The notes under the pieces were generated by a model that was not told the origin of the DNA, did not search any database, and was given only the letters and a program-made list of their open reading frames with translations. From Oscillospiraceae bacterium (GTDB lineage Bacteria > Bacillota > Clostridia > Oscillospirales > Ruminococcaceae): DNA of 64,000 bases. The stretch is taken from contig JAEEIA010000085.1 in NCBI GenBank assembly GCA_016281125.1, positions 55,225-119,224 on the forward strand, read 5' to 3'. Shown here piece by piece: positions 35,415 to 46,600 of this stretch; the first letter of the stretch is position 1, and each line of letters opens with the position of its first letter. The position numbers and the translations under genes are program-made.

Positions 35415-38400
35415 CAACAGTCTTCTTTCCTGCGGAATGTGCCGGAAGCCCATACTGCTGCCGTACCGAAGAGGATCAGAATAAGTGCTCCGGCTGCTGC
35501 CGCGGCAGAGCTGAGATCATTGTTTCCGGTCTGCGGCAGATTGACTGCCTTGCCCTGATCATCGGTGCCTTTCCCCGTGAAGCGGTCGATGCTGTACGCG
35601 GAACCGTCCTCGAAGCTGATCACGACTGTGCCGTCCTCGTTGACGACTGTCTCAGAGACCTGAACGTCCTTGCCGGCTTTTTTGCTGCGGTCAGCCGCTG
35701 CCATATCAATAAGCTCCTGGTCGGTATAGAAGGTGATGCTGTCCAGCGTTTCTTCACCTACATATACCAGCGTATCGATCTGATTGTCGGCTCTGTGCAG
35801 TTCCATCGCTCTTTCATAAACCGGCGTAGAGAACGCGATTGTATCAACCGTTTCCGTATGATCACTGTATGTGAGTTCGAGTGCCACGGCTCCGATCCAC
35901 CGATACTTTATCGTCTCCTCAGAGCCGTCAGCAGCATCCTTGACTGTGAAAGTGCCATTGCCGTCCGAACTGTAATATTTCAGGCTTTGCCCGTTTCGGC
36001 AGAACCAGAGACCTGGTTCAAAGCTGTCATAGATCTCAGGAAGATATACGAGATCTATCGCATCTTGGTACTGATCCAAAGCAAATGCACCGAGGGGCTC
36101 TGCTGAAATCGTTCGTCCTTCCGAGAACTCCATTACATATTGACCGGAATCGTTGAATGATGCGGATACAAGCTCAAGACGCTTGCCGTATGCACGCTCG
36201 CAGAAGTCTGCCGCCATTTCTTCCAGCTCAGAAGTCGTATACACCTTGAAATTGTCGGCAGTATAATTCGGCTGATAGGTAAGGATATACTCGGTTCCGT
36301 CCTCAAGCGTCACTGCAAATGCGGATAAGGAACCGTCTGTCACTTTTGCGGACGATTCATCTTCCTTGCCTTTGTTGCATGTAATCACGCCATCGACGTA
36401 TTCTGTCGTGCCTTCCCATTCCAGACCGTCCTCTGCCGAATAGACCGCGGCGGTGCCGTCTTCTTTGAAAAGAACATAATAATGCTTTGTGCCTTGTTCC
36501 GGATCCTGGAAAACAGTGTATACGCCCTTTCTGATATGTTCAAACTGAACGGGATTGCCGTCAGGATCAACTGCTGTGATCTCAAATCTGTCAAAGCCGG
36601 TATACTCTGCAATCGTTTTGCCTTTTTTATCCAGCAGGCGCACGATGCCCATGCCGTTTTCATCGTATGTCACTTCAGCTGATACAGCCTTGACGGTGCT
36701 GTGTGCGTTGTGATATGCGGTTACGATTTCTTTCATTTCCGATGTGGTGATATAATCAAAACCGGCAAGGCCGTCCGGATTTGCGTAGACCAGCTTTTCG
36801 GTTTTTCCGTCATCCCATGCGATTACTGCATTTCTATGATCCGTAAAGGAGATTTTTCCTGTGTGGTTCTCCACGTCTGTTCCGTTGTAGATATCCATGG
36901 TGATGCTGTCACCGTTCAGTTCAAATGAGAAAGTCTTTTCCGGCGCACCGTTCTGATAACGGATATTTCCGTTTCGGGTGTCCCAGAAATTGTAATAGGC
37001 ATCATCGTCGCCGTTGTTCCGGGCCCACCACAATCCGGTTTTCAGATGTGAAGTATCACGACCGTCCGACAGGATCTCTGTTGTATTATATGCCTTGTCC
37101 ATCGCTGCGACAAGATACTCATCAAGATCGGTCACATCGTATGTGACAGAGATGCTTCCGTCCTCACCCTGATATCTGTATGCAGGAAGAATATCCGAGA
37201 AGTTGTATGCATCCGTGATGTTCCGCTCATAGTCGTCTGCGGTGTTCATGAGCGTGTTGACCAGAAGCAGGTCGGAATTGACGGGGTTTCTGAATTCATC
37301 CGGCCACATATAATGCGGAATGTACATGGAATCGACGATGCATCTGATGTTTTTCATCTCTGCGAGCTGCGGGCTGTCCGCTGTATATTCTCCGGCGATT
37401 CCGCCGTTGCCCCTGCCCATGATGTAAATGCCGTCAAGGCTCTGATCGGAAGAAGTGATTTCAATCAGCTTTCTGCCGTTTTTCTCTTTCGGCTTGATCT
37501 CAAGTTCAGGTGCCGTTTTGTCGATCACGATCGGGAACTCATAGGTCTGCGGATTCTCCTTGGCACCTTCATAGTAGATATAGCCTTCGATCACGCCCTT
37601 GTATGTCCCTTCCGGCAGCACTTTGAAATCTGCTTCCGAAAAATATCCGCCGAACGCATACGCCAGTAACGTGCCGTCATCCTGCGATTCGTCGATGACG
37701 AGCTTGTTGTCACTGTCATAAAGCTTGAGACCGGAAACGTGTGCAGATCTCAGCACGGTGTAGTTTAATTCGAGCCGTTCAGCCATGCCGTCCCCATCCG
37801 GAGAGAGGTGCAGATCACCGCCGGAATATTTTTCGAGTGCAGCCAAATACGCATCATCATAATACATACTAAGCCCGAACGGATCTGCGTATACTTCTGC
37901 TGCTGCCTCAGCAGGGAGTCTTTCCAAAAGCTGAGATAATGCTTCCAGATTACCCGCAAGCGAAACAGAAGCATCAAATGCGCCGTCACCTGATTCCGAA
38001 AAAATGGTATACGGTCTGCTGTATCTTGAACCATTATAGAAAATCGGCACCTGTGCCCAGTCGCCGTAGAATCCCATGACGGGAATAGAGATATCACAGC
38101 AGTTTTCTGCACCGCTGAGTATAAGATAACCTTCAACAAAGAAACCGTTGGGGAAGGTTTCACCGTGTGCAGCGAGGTCATCGGCAGAAAGCTGCGCGCT
38201 GACCGTCACAGTCCGGGACTCCTGTGCTTTTGTTTTCAGCAGAGATGACAGATCCGCCGTGACACCGATATTGCTGGCGCCGCAGATTGCAAGCTCTTCG
38301 GAGCCTTCCCAGAGCGGAGCACTGTCCTCGGCGGTCAGAACCAGCTTTGCCTCCTTGAATGCAACATCCTGATCGGTGAAATTCCGGATGTCAACATCAA

Positions 38401-40405
38401 AGCTGAGCTGATCTGTGATCTTATCCTTCAGCTCGACCTTGGCAAGACCGCTTTCACCTGTGAGGATCACTCTGTCATTCAGCACGTTTTTCATGTTCAC
38501 AAGTCCGGCACCCTGACGTCTTGGGCTTTCGTATATTTCTCCGTTTTTGAACAGGACAGCGGCGTTCATCATAAGATTCTTGATGAAGGCTGTCTTCTCC
38601 GCGCCTGCAAGTTCAATGCCGTTTTTCCGGAGATACTGACTCAATACAGCTGCACAGCCTGCAACATACGGAGAAGCCATGGAAGTGCCGTCCAATTGCT
38701 TCAGCTGGTTGTCATAAGCGGCAGAAGTGACCGAACCGCCGATACCCGCGATATCAGGCTTGAGCGTCAGATCCGCTGCCGGTCCGAAGGAACTGAATTC
38801 GCTGATGCCGCCGTCGAGCGGTGTCACCACACTGATGGTGCTGTCCAGGCGGATCTTTCCGGATTCAGCCTCCTTCATCTTGATTCCGTTATTCATGGAG
38901 ATGAACACAGAAGGAAAGGCGATGTAGTCCAGGATCATTGTCAGAAGCATATCCTCTTCTATGTCGTCGCACACGATCATAGCGATCGCGCCTGCCTGCG
39001 CAGCGTTGAGCGCTTTTTCCACGAAGTCGTAGATGCCTCTGTCGATGAGTGCGATCTTTCCTTCCACATCCTTGCCCTCAAAATCATCGGGCCCGCCGAG
39101 ACCGCAGTATACATATTCATATACGCCGTCGCTCAGAGAATCACTCAGCGTACAGTTTTCAGCTTCACAGAACGGGATTTCGTCGTCAAGGCCTTCGATC
39201 AGGAAACAGGGCTCATGGCGGAAAGAATTATTCGCGGAAGCAACACTTAAGACATCCTTGAATAACGAAGGTTCTATGACAGTATGGGTATCCGGTACTG
39301 ACGGATCCATATCATAATAAACACCCTGCTCGATCAGGTTATTGCTGTAATTGCCGGCAGATGCAACGACCAGGATACCGGCATTGTTGAGTGCTGTCAG
39401 CGTATCCTTGTACGGTATTTTGTCGAGATCAGGCTCACAGCTTCCAAGGCTGAGATTGATGACATCTGCTTTGAGTTTTGCAGCATCCTCAAGTGCTGCA
39501 AGCAGCCTATCCGCTTCAAGCGACTGCATATAGACGCCGCTTTCTTCGTCAACCAGAATATGGTCAAAAACCTTCATCATGACGATCTGCGCATCTCTTG
39601 CAATGCCGGAAAGTTCTGTACCGTCGGGATCACTGATCGTATCGCCTGCAGCAATGCCGGCAACATGCGTTCCGTGATAGCCTTCCGGTGCATAGCAATC
39701 ATACGGTGTATCATCAGCATAATCAATCACATACGGCAGCTTGCTGCTGATATACGCCTGATCCGGATCAATCTGCACGTTCAGATCACCGGAAACAGCG
39801 ATGATGTCGTCCTTCGTCAGCTTGTTCTCCTTGTCATCAATCGCAGCAAACATACTGTGGCTCGTGTCAAATTCTGAATCCAGAACAGCGATGACCTCGC
39901 CTTCACCGAAATAACCGGTCGTTTCTCCGAAATAATCAACTTCACTGAGTTCCGGTGCCGAGTAGAGTTCGGGCTTCCGGACATTCACGGTTTCAACCTT
40001 GGCTATCCCCTCTACCCACCGGCATGCTCCTGCTTCATCCAGCAGACCTGCCGGCAGTTCACACGAAAAACCGTTCATGAGCAGATCATAACGGTATCCG
40101 ACCTCAAGATCGGGATAGAGGCTTCGGAGTTCGGCCTCCGCTTCACTGCTGATCTGAAGAAGCGCCGCAGCTTTTGCTCCGGCATCCGCAGTATCCAGAT
40201 AGTCAGTTCCCAGTTGTGCTGCTTCTTCTCCGGCAAGCACCGCCTCTCCGCTGAGCCTGACGATAACCGGAACAAGTTTTCCGGATTCCGCTGCTTTGTA
40301 TGCAGCGGATGCTGCGGCAGCGGGAAGTCCGCAGTTCATGACTGCTGCTCCGCTGATTGCCGCCGCAGCGGTCATGCTGAGCACACGGCGTGTGAGGTTT
40401 TTCAT
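35414..40405 (-). CDS. very large cell-wall subtilase (S8; lactocepin/C5a-peptidase-like), LPQTG
   Basis: 1663 residues. Signal peptide; catalytic Asp176 (VIAVLDSEFD), His244 (GYHGTHVAGIAAGD) and Ser in DGTSMASPYVAG. A protease-associated insert (KIALIDRGIYDFVEKAL) lies between His and Ser. Fn3-like A domains follow, then several repeats with DGTEYIL/EYTGF-type strands and a C-terminal LPQTG (1623-1627), helix and FRRKEDC. The ATG at 40405 has AAAGGA about 9 nt upstream. Known relatives are wall-bound proteases that cut host or dietary proteins. The adjacent sortase is its likely anchor. Confidence 0.93.
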   Translation of the reverse strand: MKNLTRRVLSMTAAAAISGAAVMNCGLPAAAASAAYKAAESGKLVPVIVRLSGEAVLAGEEAAQLGTDYLDTADAGAKAAALLQISSEAEAELRSLYPDLEVGYRYDLLMNGFSCELPAGLLDEAGACRWVEGIAKVETVNVRKPELYSAPELSEVDYFGETTGYFGEGEVIAVLDSEFDTSHSMFAAIDDKENKLTKDDIIAVSGDLNVQIDPDQAYISSKLPYVIDYADDTPYDCYAPEGYHGTHVAGIAAGDTISDPDGTELSGIARDAQIVMMKVFDHILVDEESGVYMQSLEADRLLAALEDAAKLKADVINLSLGSCEPDLDKIPYKDTLTALNNAGILVVASAGNYSNNLIEQGVYYDMDPSVPDTHTVIEPSLFKDVLSVASANNSFRHEPCFLIEGLDDEIPFCEAENCTLSDSLSDGVYEYVYCGLGGPDDFEGKDVEGKIALIDRGIYDFVEKALNAAQAGAIAMIVCDDIEEDMLLTMILDYIAFPSVFISMNNGIKMKEAESGKIRLDSTISVVTPLDGGISEFSSFGPAADLTLKPDIAGIGGSVTSAAYDNQLKQLDGTSMASPYVAGCAAVLSQYLRKNGIELAGAEKTAFIKNLMMNAAVLFKNGEIYESPRRQGAGLVNMKNVLNDRVILTGESGLAKVELKDKITDQLSFDVDIRNFTDQDVAFKEAKLVLTAEDSAPLWEGSEELAICGASNIGVTADLSSLLKTKAQESRTVTVSAQLSADDLAAHGETFPNGFFVEGYLILSGAENCCDISIPVMGFYGDWAQVPIFYNGSRYSRPYTIFSESGDGAFDASVSLAGNLEALSQLLERLPAEAAAEVYADPFGLSMYYDDAYLAALEKYSGGDLHLSPDGDGMAERLELNYTVLRSAHVSGLKLYDSDNKLVIDESQDDGTLLAYAFGGYFSEADFKVLPEGTYKGVIEGYIYYEGAKENPQTYEFPIVIDKTAPELEIKPKEKNGRKLIEITSSDQSLDGIYIMGRGNGGIAGEYTADSPQLAEMKNIRCIVDSMYIPHYMWPDEFRNPVNSDLLLVNTLMNTADDYERNITDAYNFSDILPAYRYQGEDGSISVTYDVTDLDEYLVAAMDKAYNTTEILSDGRDTSHLKTGLWWARNNGDDDAYYNFWDTRNGNIRYQNGAPEKTFSFELNGDSITMDIYNGTDVENHTGKISFTDHRNAVIAWDDGKTEKLVYANPDGLAGFDYITTSEMKEIVTAYHNAHSTVKAVSAEVTYDENGMGIVRLLDKKGKTIAEYTGFDRFEITAVDPDGNPVQFEHIRKGVYTVFQDPEQGTKHYYVLFKEDGTAAVYSAEDGLEWEGTTEYVDGVITCNKGKEDESSAKVTDGSLSAFAVTLEDGTEYILTYQPNYTADNFKVYTTSELEEMAADFCERAYGKRLELVSASFNDSGQYVMEFSEGRTISAEPLGAFALDQYQDAIDLVYLPEIYDSFEPGLWFCRNGQSLKYYSSDGNGTFTVKDAADGSEETIKYRWIGAVALELTYSDHTETVDTIAFSTPVYERAMELHRADNQIDTLVYVGEETLDSITFYTDQELIDMAAADRSKKAGKDVQVSETVVNEDGTVVISFEDGSAYSIDRFTGKGTDDQGKAVNLPQTGNNDLSSAAAAAGALILILFGTAAVWASGTFRRKEDC

Positions 40406-40500
40406 TGTCATCAATCCTTTCTGATTAAAACTTGGGCATTCAGTGTGTAAAATGTACATTCTGAATAGTAGAAGCAAACTATTCCAGCCTGTACAATAGC

Positions 40501-40529
40501 ATTTTAGCACATTTTTCATTTATTGTCAA
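40501..40529 (-). promoter_or_regulatory. promoter of the S8 protease-sortase operon
   Basis: Minus strand TTGACA (40529-40524) and TAAAAT (40506-40501) are 17 bp apart, about 95 nt before the start. The 40406-40713 gap holds only this and the terminator at 40622-40662. Confidence 0.8.
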
Positions 40530-40621
40530 CTAATTTTATATGTTCGCCGATGTCTGAATGAGAATCCGGCGGCGTTCCGTGCGGGGCATTGCTCAGCCAT
40601 TATGATCTGAGTGATTGATGC

Positions 40622-40662
40622 AAAAAAGCACCGCCTGACTTTTCTGTCAGACGGTACTTTTT
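40622..40662. terminator. terminator of the SGNH esterase gene
   Basis: AAAAAAGCACCGCCTGAC pairs with GTCAGACGGTACTTTTT around a TTTTCT loop, with A and T runs on the two sides, so it works in either direction. Confidence 0.85.
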
Positions 40663-40713
40663 GATTGCCATGTCGTTCTTTCGGCTTGTTTTGTGAAACG
40701 CGCGGTTCCCTGC

Positions 40714-42633
40714 TTAGACGATCTCGTCGATCAGGCGTGCGATGTATTGCAGGATCATTGTAGCATCTTCTGCGGTGATGTCGCCGTCCTTGTCGCAGTC
40801 CGCATTTGCTCTGCCAGTATCAGTGATCTTCGCGTTCCGGTCTGCGACCACAAAGCGGCAGATCAGAACCGCATCCGAAACGTCAACTTCGCCGTCGCAG
40901 GTCGCGTCACCGCGCTTTGTGACCTGTACAGGTGCCGGCGTGGTGACAGGCTCGGTCGTGGTGGTCGTTGTTGTGGTAGTGGTCGTAGTCGTGGTTGTAG
41001 TTGTGGTCGTAGTGGTCGTTGTCGTGACAACAGTCGTGACGGCCGGTGCCTTTGCGCTCAGATATTCGTCCACAAGACCGGCAAAATATTTGCCCATTTT
41101 TTCATAGCCTTTGGCATTCGGATGCACGCCGTCGCCGAGGTCATTCGTGCCGTCCAGACAGCCGTGGATATCCGCAAAGGTGACGTTCTTCCCTGCACTC
41201 TTATATTCAGCGGCGACATTCTTGACAATGCTGTTGTAGCTTGCGATCTTCTGCGCCGTGTTGCCGCCGCCGAAGAAACCGCCTGCGAGCTCCGGGATCG
41301 TCGAAAGGAAGATCATGCAGCCGGACGGCATTTCCTTGATCAGGTAATCCATCAGCTCGCGCAGATCCTTCTCGCACTCCTCCATGGAACGGTTCGAGTT
41401 CATATCGTTTGTGCCAATGATGAGCAGGATCACATCCGGCTGTCCGGATTTCAGTGCGTTCTTTTTTTGAAGCGTTTCCATCAGGCCGTCGCCATAGCCG
41501 CCTGAATGATATTTGATCGTGTAGCCGCTGTAACCGGCATGGTTGTTGTCGTAGGTCACGCTCTTGCCGTTGTAGTTGAAGGATGCAGTATCGGGTCCCT
41601 CCGGACCGACCATGTCGATCTTGGAATAGCCCTTTTCCTTCATGAAGTAATCGAAGTATTTTCTGTATCCGCCGTCATCGCCCATACCGAAGGTGATGGA
41701 GTCACCCGCAGGCATGATCTTGTATGCAGCGTCCTTGCCGCCGCCCGAGGGATTTCCCGGATTCTGCGGCGCGGCCGTTGTGGTCGGAACCGGCGTCCAC
41801 GGATTCTGCGGAGGCGCTGTTGTCTGCTGCGGCTGCGGATCTGTTCCCGGCTGCTGGCTGCTGCCGTTCTTCAGATAATCCTCGATCAGCCCCGCAAAGT
41901 ATTTGCCCATCTTTTCATAACCTCTGGCATTCGGATGCACGCCGTCACCGAGGTCATTCGTGCCGTCCAGACAGCCGTGGATATCCGCAAAGGTTACGCG
42001 TTTGCCTGCGCTCTTGTATTCGCCCGCGACGTTCTTGACGATTGTGTTGTAGCTTGCGATCTTCTGCGCCGTGTTGCCGCCGCCGAAGAATCCGCCTGCA
42101 AGCTCCGGGATCGACGAAAGGAAGATCATGCAGCCGGACGGCATTTCGCCGATCATATAATCCATCAGTTCGCGCAGATCCTTCTCGCACTCCTCCATGG
42201 AGCGGTTTGAATTCATATCATTCGTGCCGATGATCAGCAGAATGATATCCGGCTGACCGGATTTGATCGCGTTCTTTTTTTGAAGCGTTTCCATCAGCCC
42301 GTCGCCATAGCCGCCTGCATGATACTTGATCGTGTAGCCGCTGTAGCCTGCGTGGTTGTTGTCGTAGGTGACATTCCGGCCGTTGTAGTTGAAGGACGCG
42401 GTATCCGGTCCTTCCGGGCCTACCATGTCAAAGTCGATGTTCTTCTGCTTTAGCGTGACGTCCAGATACTTTCTGTATCCGCCGTCATCGCCCATGCCGA
42501 ACGTGATCGAGTCACCGGCAGGCAGAATCTTGATTTTGTCCGCCGCAGAAACGGTCTGCTGCGCCGGACTGAGCTTCGGGATGGCAGCCGCTGCAAGCAC
42601 GGCGGATGCCAGGAGAGCGAATAGCTTTTTCAT
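40714..42633 (-). CDS. tandem SGNH (CE3-like acetylxylan esterase) protein with poly-Thr linker and dockerin
   Basis: 639 residues. Signal peptide, then two nearly identical SGNH modules of about 235 residues. Each has LPAGDSITFGMG or MPAGDSITFGMG (Ser42 in the first), IIGTNDMN and LGDGVHPN (Asp/His), the blocks I, III and V of the fold. A Pro/Gln linker joins them. A tract of about 30 Thr leads to a dockerin (GDATCDGEVDVSDAVLICRF; NADCDKDGDITAEDATMIL). By family it should deacetylate xylan in the cellulosome. The start follows AGGAGGATTGGTACT. Near-identity of the two modules implies a recent duplication. Confidence 0.93.
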   Translation of the reverse strand: MKKLFALLASAVLAAAAIPKLSPAQQTVSAADKIKILPAGDSITFGMGDDGGYRKYLDVTLKQKNIDFDMVGPEGPDTASFNYNGRNVTYDNNHAGYSGYTIKYHAGGYGDGLMETLQKKNAIKSGQPDIILLIIGTNDMNSNRSMEECEKDLRELMDYMIGEMPSGCMIFLSSIPELAGGFFGGGNTAQKIASYNTIVKNVAGEYKSAGKRVTFADIHGCLDGTNDLGDGVHPNARGYEKMGKYFAGLIEDYLKNGSSQQPGTDPQPQQTTAPPQNPWTPVPTTTAAPQNPGNPSGGGKDAAYKIMPAGDSITFGMGDDGGYRKYFDYFMKEKGYSKIDMVGPEGPDTASFNYNGKSVTYDNNHAGYSGYTIKYHSGGYGDGLMETLQKKNALKSGQPDVILLIIGTNDMNSNRSMEECEKDLRELMDYLIKEMPSGCMIFLSTIPELAGGFFGGGNTAQKIASYNSIVKNVAAEYKSAGKNVTFADIHGCLDGTNDLGDGVHPNAKGYEKMGKYFAGLVDEYLSAKAPAVTTVVTTTTTTTTTTTTTTTTTTTTTTTTEPVTTPAPVQVTKRGDATCDGEVDVSDAVLICRFVVADRNAKITDTGRANADCDKDGDITAEDATMILQYIARLIDEIV

Positions 42634-42742
42634 AGTACCAATCCTCCTGTGTTTGGCTTTTGAAAAGCAGTCGTAAGCTATTCCCCCCGAAAAGAAGAAA
42701 CAAATCATAGAATATAATTATCAGATTCTCTCTCTGATTAAC

Positions 42743-42771
42743 AGTATAGGTCAGATAACGGCTGTATGCAA
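42743..42771 (-). promoter_or_regulatory. promoter of the SGNH esterase gene
   Basis: Minus strand TTGCAT (42771-42766) and TATACT (42748-42743) are 17 bp apart, about 110 bp before the start. Confidence 0.65.
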
Positions 42772-42918
42772 ATCAGGAATTGCGGGAAATGTGCCAATAA
42801 TTGCGGACAGACGACCGTTTTGACCGAAATACTATAATTTCTGTCATAAAGACAGAGATTCGTTTCACTCTGCTGCAGTTTTTTCTTTTCGATTCAGCTT
42901 AAACATCGGCAGAATGCT

Positions 42919-43443
42919 TCAGATTTCCCCGATCAGTTTCAGTATGAGTGCGGTAATATCCTCTGGTGGTTCAGGCTGTTCTGACAGCAGCCATTTTTTG
43001 ATGACCGAATACGATCCGAAAACCACAAACTCTGTTGCATATTCTTTCCGGAATCCGGTATAACGCGGTGCAAACTGTTCCTCCAGTTGTTGCGTAATCA
43101 GCGAAAGAGAGAGAATCTTATGCAGAAAACCGCTGTCAGATGCAGAACGCAGCAGAGCCCTGCATGACGTTCTGTGCGTATCAATATAGGTCAGGATATT
43201 CAGCAGGCTGATCGGGTGATCGTTTTCCCGCAGACTGTTTTCCAGTTCGTGAAGAAAATCCGCCTGCATATCTTCCAGCAGATTGAGCGGGCTTCCATAA
43301 TATTTATAAAAGGTCGTGCGGTTGATTTCAGCTTCACTGCAAAGCTCGTATACTGTGATCTTATCAATGGATTTCTGGTCCAGAAGCCTCGCGAGTGCCT
43401 CCTTCAGCATTCGTTTGGTCAGTCGTATCCGCTGATTCTCCAT
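42919..43443 (-). CDS. TetR-family repressor, divergent from the MMPL exporter
   Basis: 174 residues. The N-terminal helix-turn-helix reads KITVYELCSEAEINRTTFYKYY, the TetR_N signature, preceded by RMLKEALARLL. The C-terminal ligand domain is all-helical and ends in EPPEDITALILKLIGEI. It starts after GAGGTG. Two palindromic sites in the intergenic region with the MMPL gene suggest it represses the exporter, and perhaps itself, until a ligand binds. Confidence 0.92.
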   Translation of the reverse strand: MENQRIRLTKRMLKEALARLLDQKSIDKITVYELCSEAEINRTTFYKYYGSPLNLLEDMQADFLHELENSLRENDHPISLLNILTYIDTHRTSCRALLRSASDSGFLHKILSLSLITQQLEEQFAPRYTGFRKEYATEFVVFGSYSVIKKWLLSEQPEPPEDITALILKLIGEI

Positions 43444-43472
43444 GCGTTCACCTCAACAAATTCTCCGGATGT

Positions 43473-43565
43473 GTTGACTTCACAACAAAAACAGTTTGTT
43501 ATGTATGCCGCACATCAATTTCAAATAAACAGTTGGTTGACTTCGCAACTGATATGTGTTATATT
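43473..43565 (+). promoter_or_regulatory. MMPL gene promoter with two candidate TetR operators
   Basis: GTTGACTTCACAAC (43473-43486) and GTTGACTTCGCAAC (43536-43549) are GTTG-N6-CAAC palindromes. The second contains the -35 box TTGACT (43537-43542), 17 bp from TATATT (43560-43565). Confidence 0.72.
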
Positions 43566-43697
43566 ATATCATATCACACAGGAAAAAGCAATGGGAGAAG
43601 GAGAAAAAAACCTTCGTTTCACTGCATGGATACGAAATTGGAGGCCGGCACTGCCGGCTTATATCATGTGAATTTGAAACTGTCAAGGAGTGTTTCC

Positions 43698-46600
43698 ATG
43701 AAGAATATTGCAGGCTTTATCGTAGAAAAAAGAATTCTGATTCTGTTGACCGTTCTGCTGCTGACCGGTGTGTGCGGGTTCCTGATCCCGAAGGTCGGGA
43801 TCAATACGGACATGACGAAATATCTGCCGGACAGCTCCTCTATGAAGATCGGCATGGACATCATGGACGAAGAATTTCCGGACGCAGATCCGGACTATAC
43901 GATCCGTGTCATGTTCAAAGGGCTGACGCCGCAGCAGAAAACTGACATGCAGGAGAAACTCGCTTGCATTCAGAATGTGACGGATGTGGATTTCAAACCG
44001 GACGATGAGGACTATAACCGCGGGGAATATACAAAATATCTGCTGCATACGGAGCATGATTACGGCACCGTGGAGGAACTTGCCATTGAGCAGGCACTTG
44101 AAGCAGATTTTTCACAGCATGAAATGCAATATAAAAACGACAGCACCGACGGACCGGATCTGCCGACATGGGTCGTGATCACGGCGGTCGCACTGCTGAC
44201 GCTGATTCTGATTATTATGAGCGGTTCGTGGATCGAACCTTTTTTATTTCTGTTCACGATCGGCATTGCTGTCACAGTCAATCTGGGTACAAATATTTTT
44301 CTGGGTGAAATATCTGAAAAGACATTCTCCGTTACTGCGATTCTTCAGTTGGTACTGTCAATAGATTATTCGATCATCCTGACAAACCGCTACCGTCAGG
44401 AGCTTGCCGGAACGACCGATAAAAAGGAAGCCATGAAAGCGGCGATCACCGGGGCGTTTTCCTCGATTTCCAGCAGTTCCCTGACAACAGTTGTCGGTTT
44501 GCTCGCAATGGTATTCATGAGCTTCAAAATCGGCTTTGATATGGGCGTGGTACTCGCAAAGGGCGTGTTCCTGAGTGTGGTCTGTGTGTTTCTGGTGCTG
44601 CCGGGGCTGCTCCTGCTGTTTTCCGGTCTGCTTGAAAAGACAGCCAAGCGTTCTCCGAATATCCCGACCGGCGGACTGGCAAAGTTCTGCAACAAGCTGC
44701 GCGTGCCGCTGACAGTTTGTTTTGTCGCGCTGTTTGCCGGCGCATATCTGCTCCAGCAGCGCACTGTCATCAGCTATTATATGGGTGAAGAGGACCCGAT
44801 CGCAGAGATTTTCCCGACCAGCAGCACAGTCGTTCTGCTGTATGAAAATCAGGACGATGAACAGATCACGGCACTTGCAGAGAAACTGGAACAGCAGGAC
44901 AATGTCAAAAGTGCCGCAAATTATTCCAACACGCTTGCAAAGCAGCATACCGCAGCCGATATGGTGGATGCGATCAATGACCTTTCCGAAAATATGGGCA
45001 GCGGAAAAAAACGGGGGATTGACCCTGACGAAAGCCTGTTCAATATGCTGTATTATCACTATTACGGCGGTGTGACCGGCAAGATCAAGGCCGGGGACTT
45101 CATGCGTTTCCTTACAGAAGACGTGCTGACGAATGAAACATTCAAAGACTATATCAGCGAAGAAATGACGAATAATGTCGATATGATCGAAAAGTTTTCC
45201 GATGCGGCGGCACTCCGCAGGCCGATGAATGCGGCGGAACTTGCAGAATTCTTCGGTATGAAGCAGGCGGACTGTGAGCAGCTCTTCCTCTATTATTTCA
45301 TCCGGCATGAGGGTGCGGAAACCAAGCGCATGACAGTTGGCGAATTTGTTGACTTTGTGCTCAATGAGCTGGCAAAGGATCAGACCTATGCGGATCTGTT
45401 CGATGAAGAAACCCTTTCGCAGATGAAAATGCTGCAAAGTTTTACAGATAAAGACGCATTGCAGAAAAAATGCTCTGTCAAGCAGATCGCTGACATGCTC
45501 AGTATGAAAGAGGACGATGCCAGACTGCTGTTTGTCTATTATTATGCAAAGCAGGATGACTATCAGCCGCGGGCTATGCGCATTCAGGAGCTGACTGCAT
45601 TTCTGAAAAATGACGTTGCTTCGGACAAAACCTTTTCCGCATATTTTCAGGGCGATGCGGCGGACAATCTCTCACAGCTTGCCGCCTTTACCGATCCGGA
45701 GCTGATCACAGCAGAGCGCGATGCAGCCGGTATCGCGCAGTATCTCGGAATGGAAACCGCATATGTGCAGCAGCTGTTCCGCATGGACACCCGCATCTGG
45801 GATTATGACAATACGAATATGTCCATGTCTGCGCTCACTTCAACGCTGGATGCCATGATGCAGGATCCGACGCTCGGCAGCAGTTTTGATGACGCGGCAC
45901 GCACAAAGCTCGGCGGCCTGAAACAGATCACGGACACGGCCGCATCCGGGCAGGCATTGCCCGCATCCGCTCTTGCGCGTGTGCTGCAAATGGATGAGCG
46001 TTTCGTCACGCAGCTGTTCATGGGTTATTCCGCTCAGACCGGGCAGAATATTACGGCAATGCCGCTGCCGGATTTTGTAGATTTTCTGGTGAACTTTGTT
46101 CTTCCGAATCCGGATTATGCACAGTATTTTGATACAGCGGCAGCAGCAAATCTTCGCATGATGCAGCAGCTCTGTCATGCAGCATCCTCCGGCGCTGCAT
46201 TCCGTGCAGACGAATATGCACAGATGTTCGGCATGGACGAAAATCAGATCAAACTGATATTTGCGCTTTATTTCGGGACCGATGACAGAACCATGTCGCT
46301 CTATGATTTTGTTGATTATCTGAATTCGGATGTACTGCGGAATCCCGCCGCTGCTGCCAAAATGGATGCAGGTATCACAGGAAAGATCGGGATGCTTAAA
46401 AATATCATGGATCTGGCTTTGAGCGGCAAGGCGCTGAATGACCGGGAATCAGCCGGAATCTTCGGCATGGATGCCGATACAATGAAACTGCTCTATACGC
46501 TGAAAGATTCACAGAATGCGGCTTGGAAAATAGCGCCGGCAGAGATTGTTGCGTTTTTGAGCAGCAATCAGAAAAATTTGTCGGCTGCTGCGGATGAAGA

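Noticed and set aside
40945..41040. Short-period repeat GTCGTAGTGGTTGT... considered as a CRISPR array or microsatellite switch
   Set aside because: It codes for the threonine linker of the esterase in frame and has no spacer structure.
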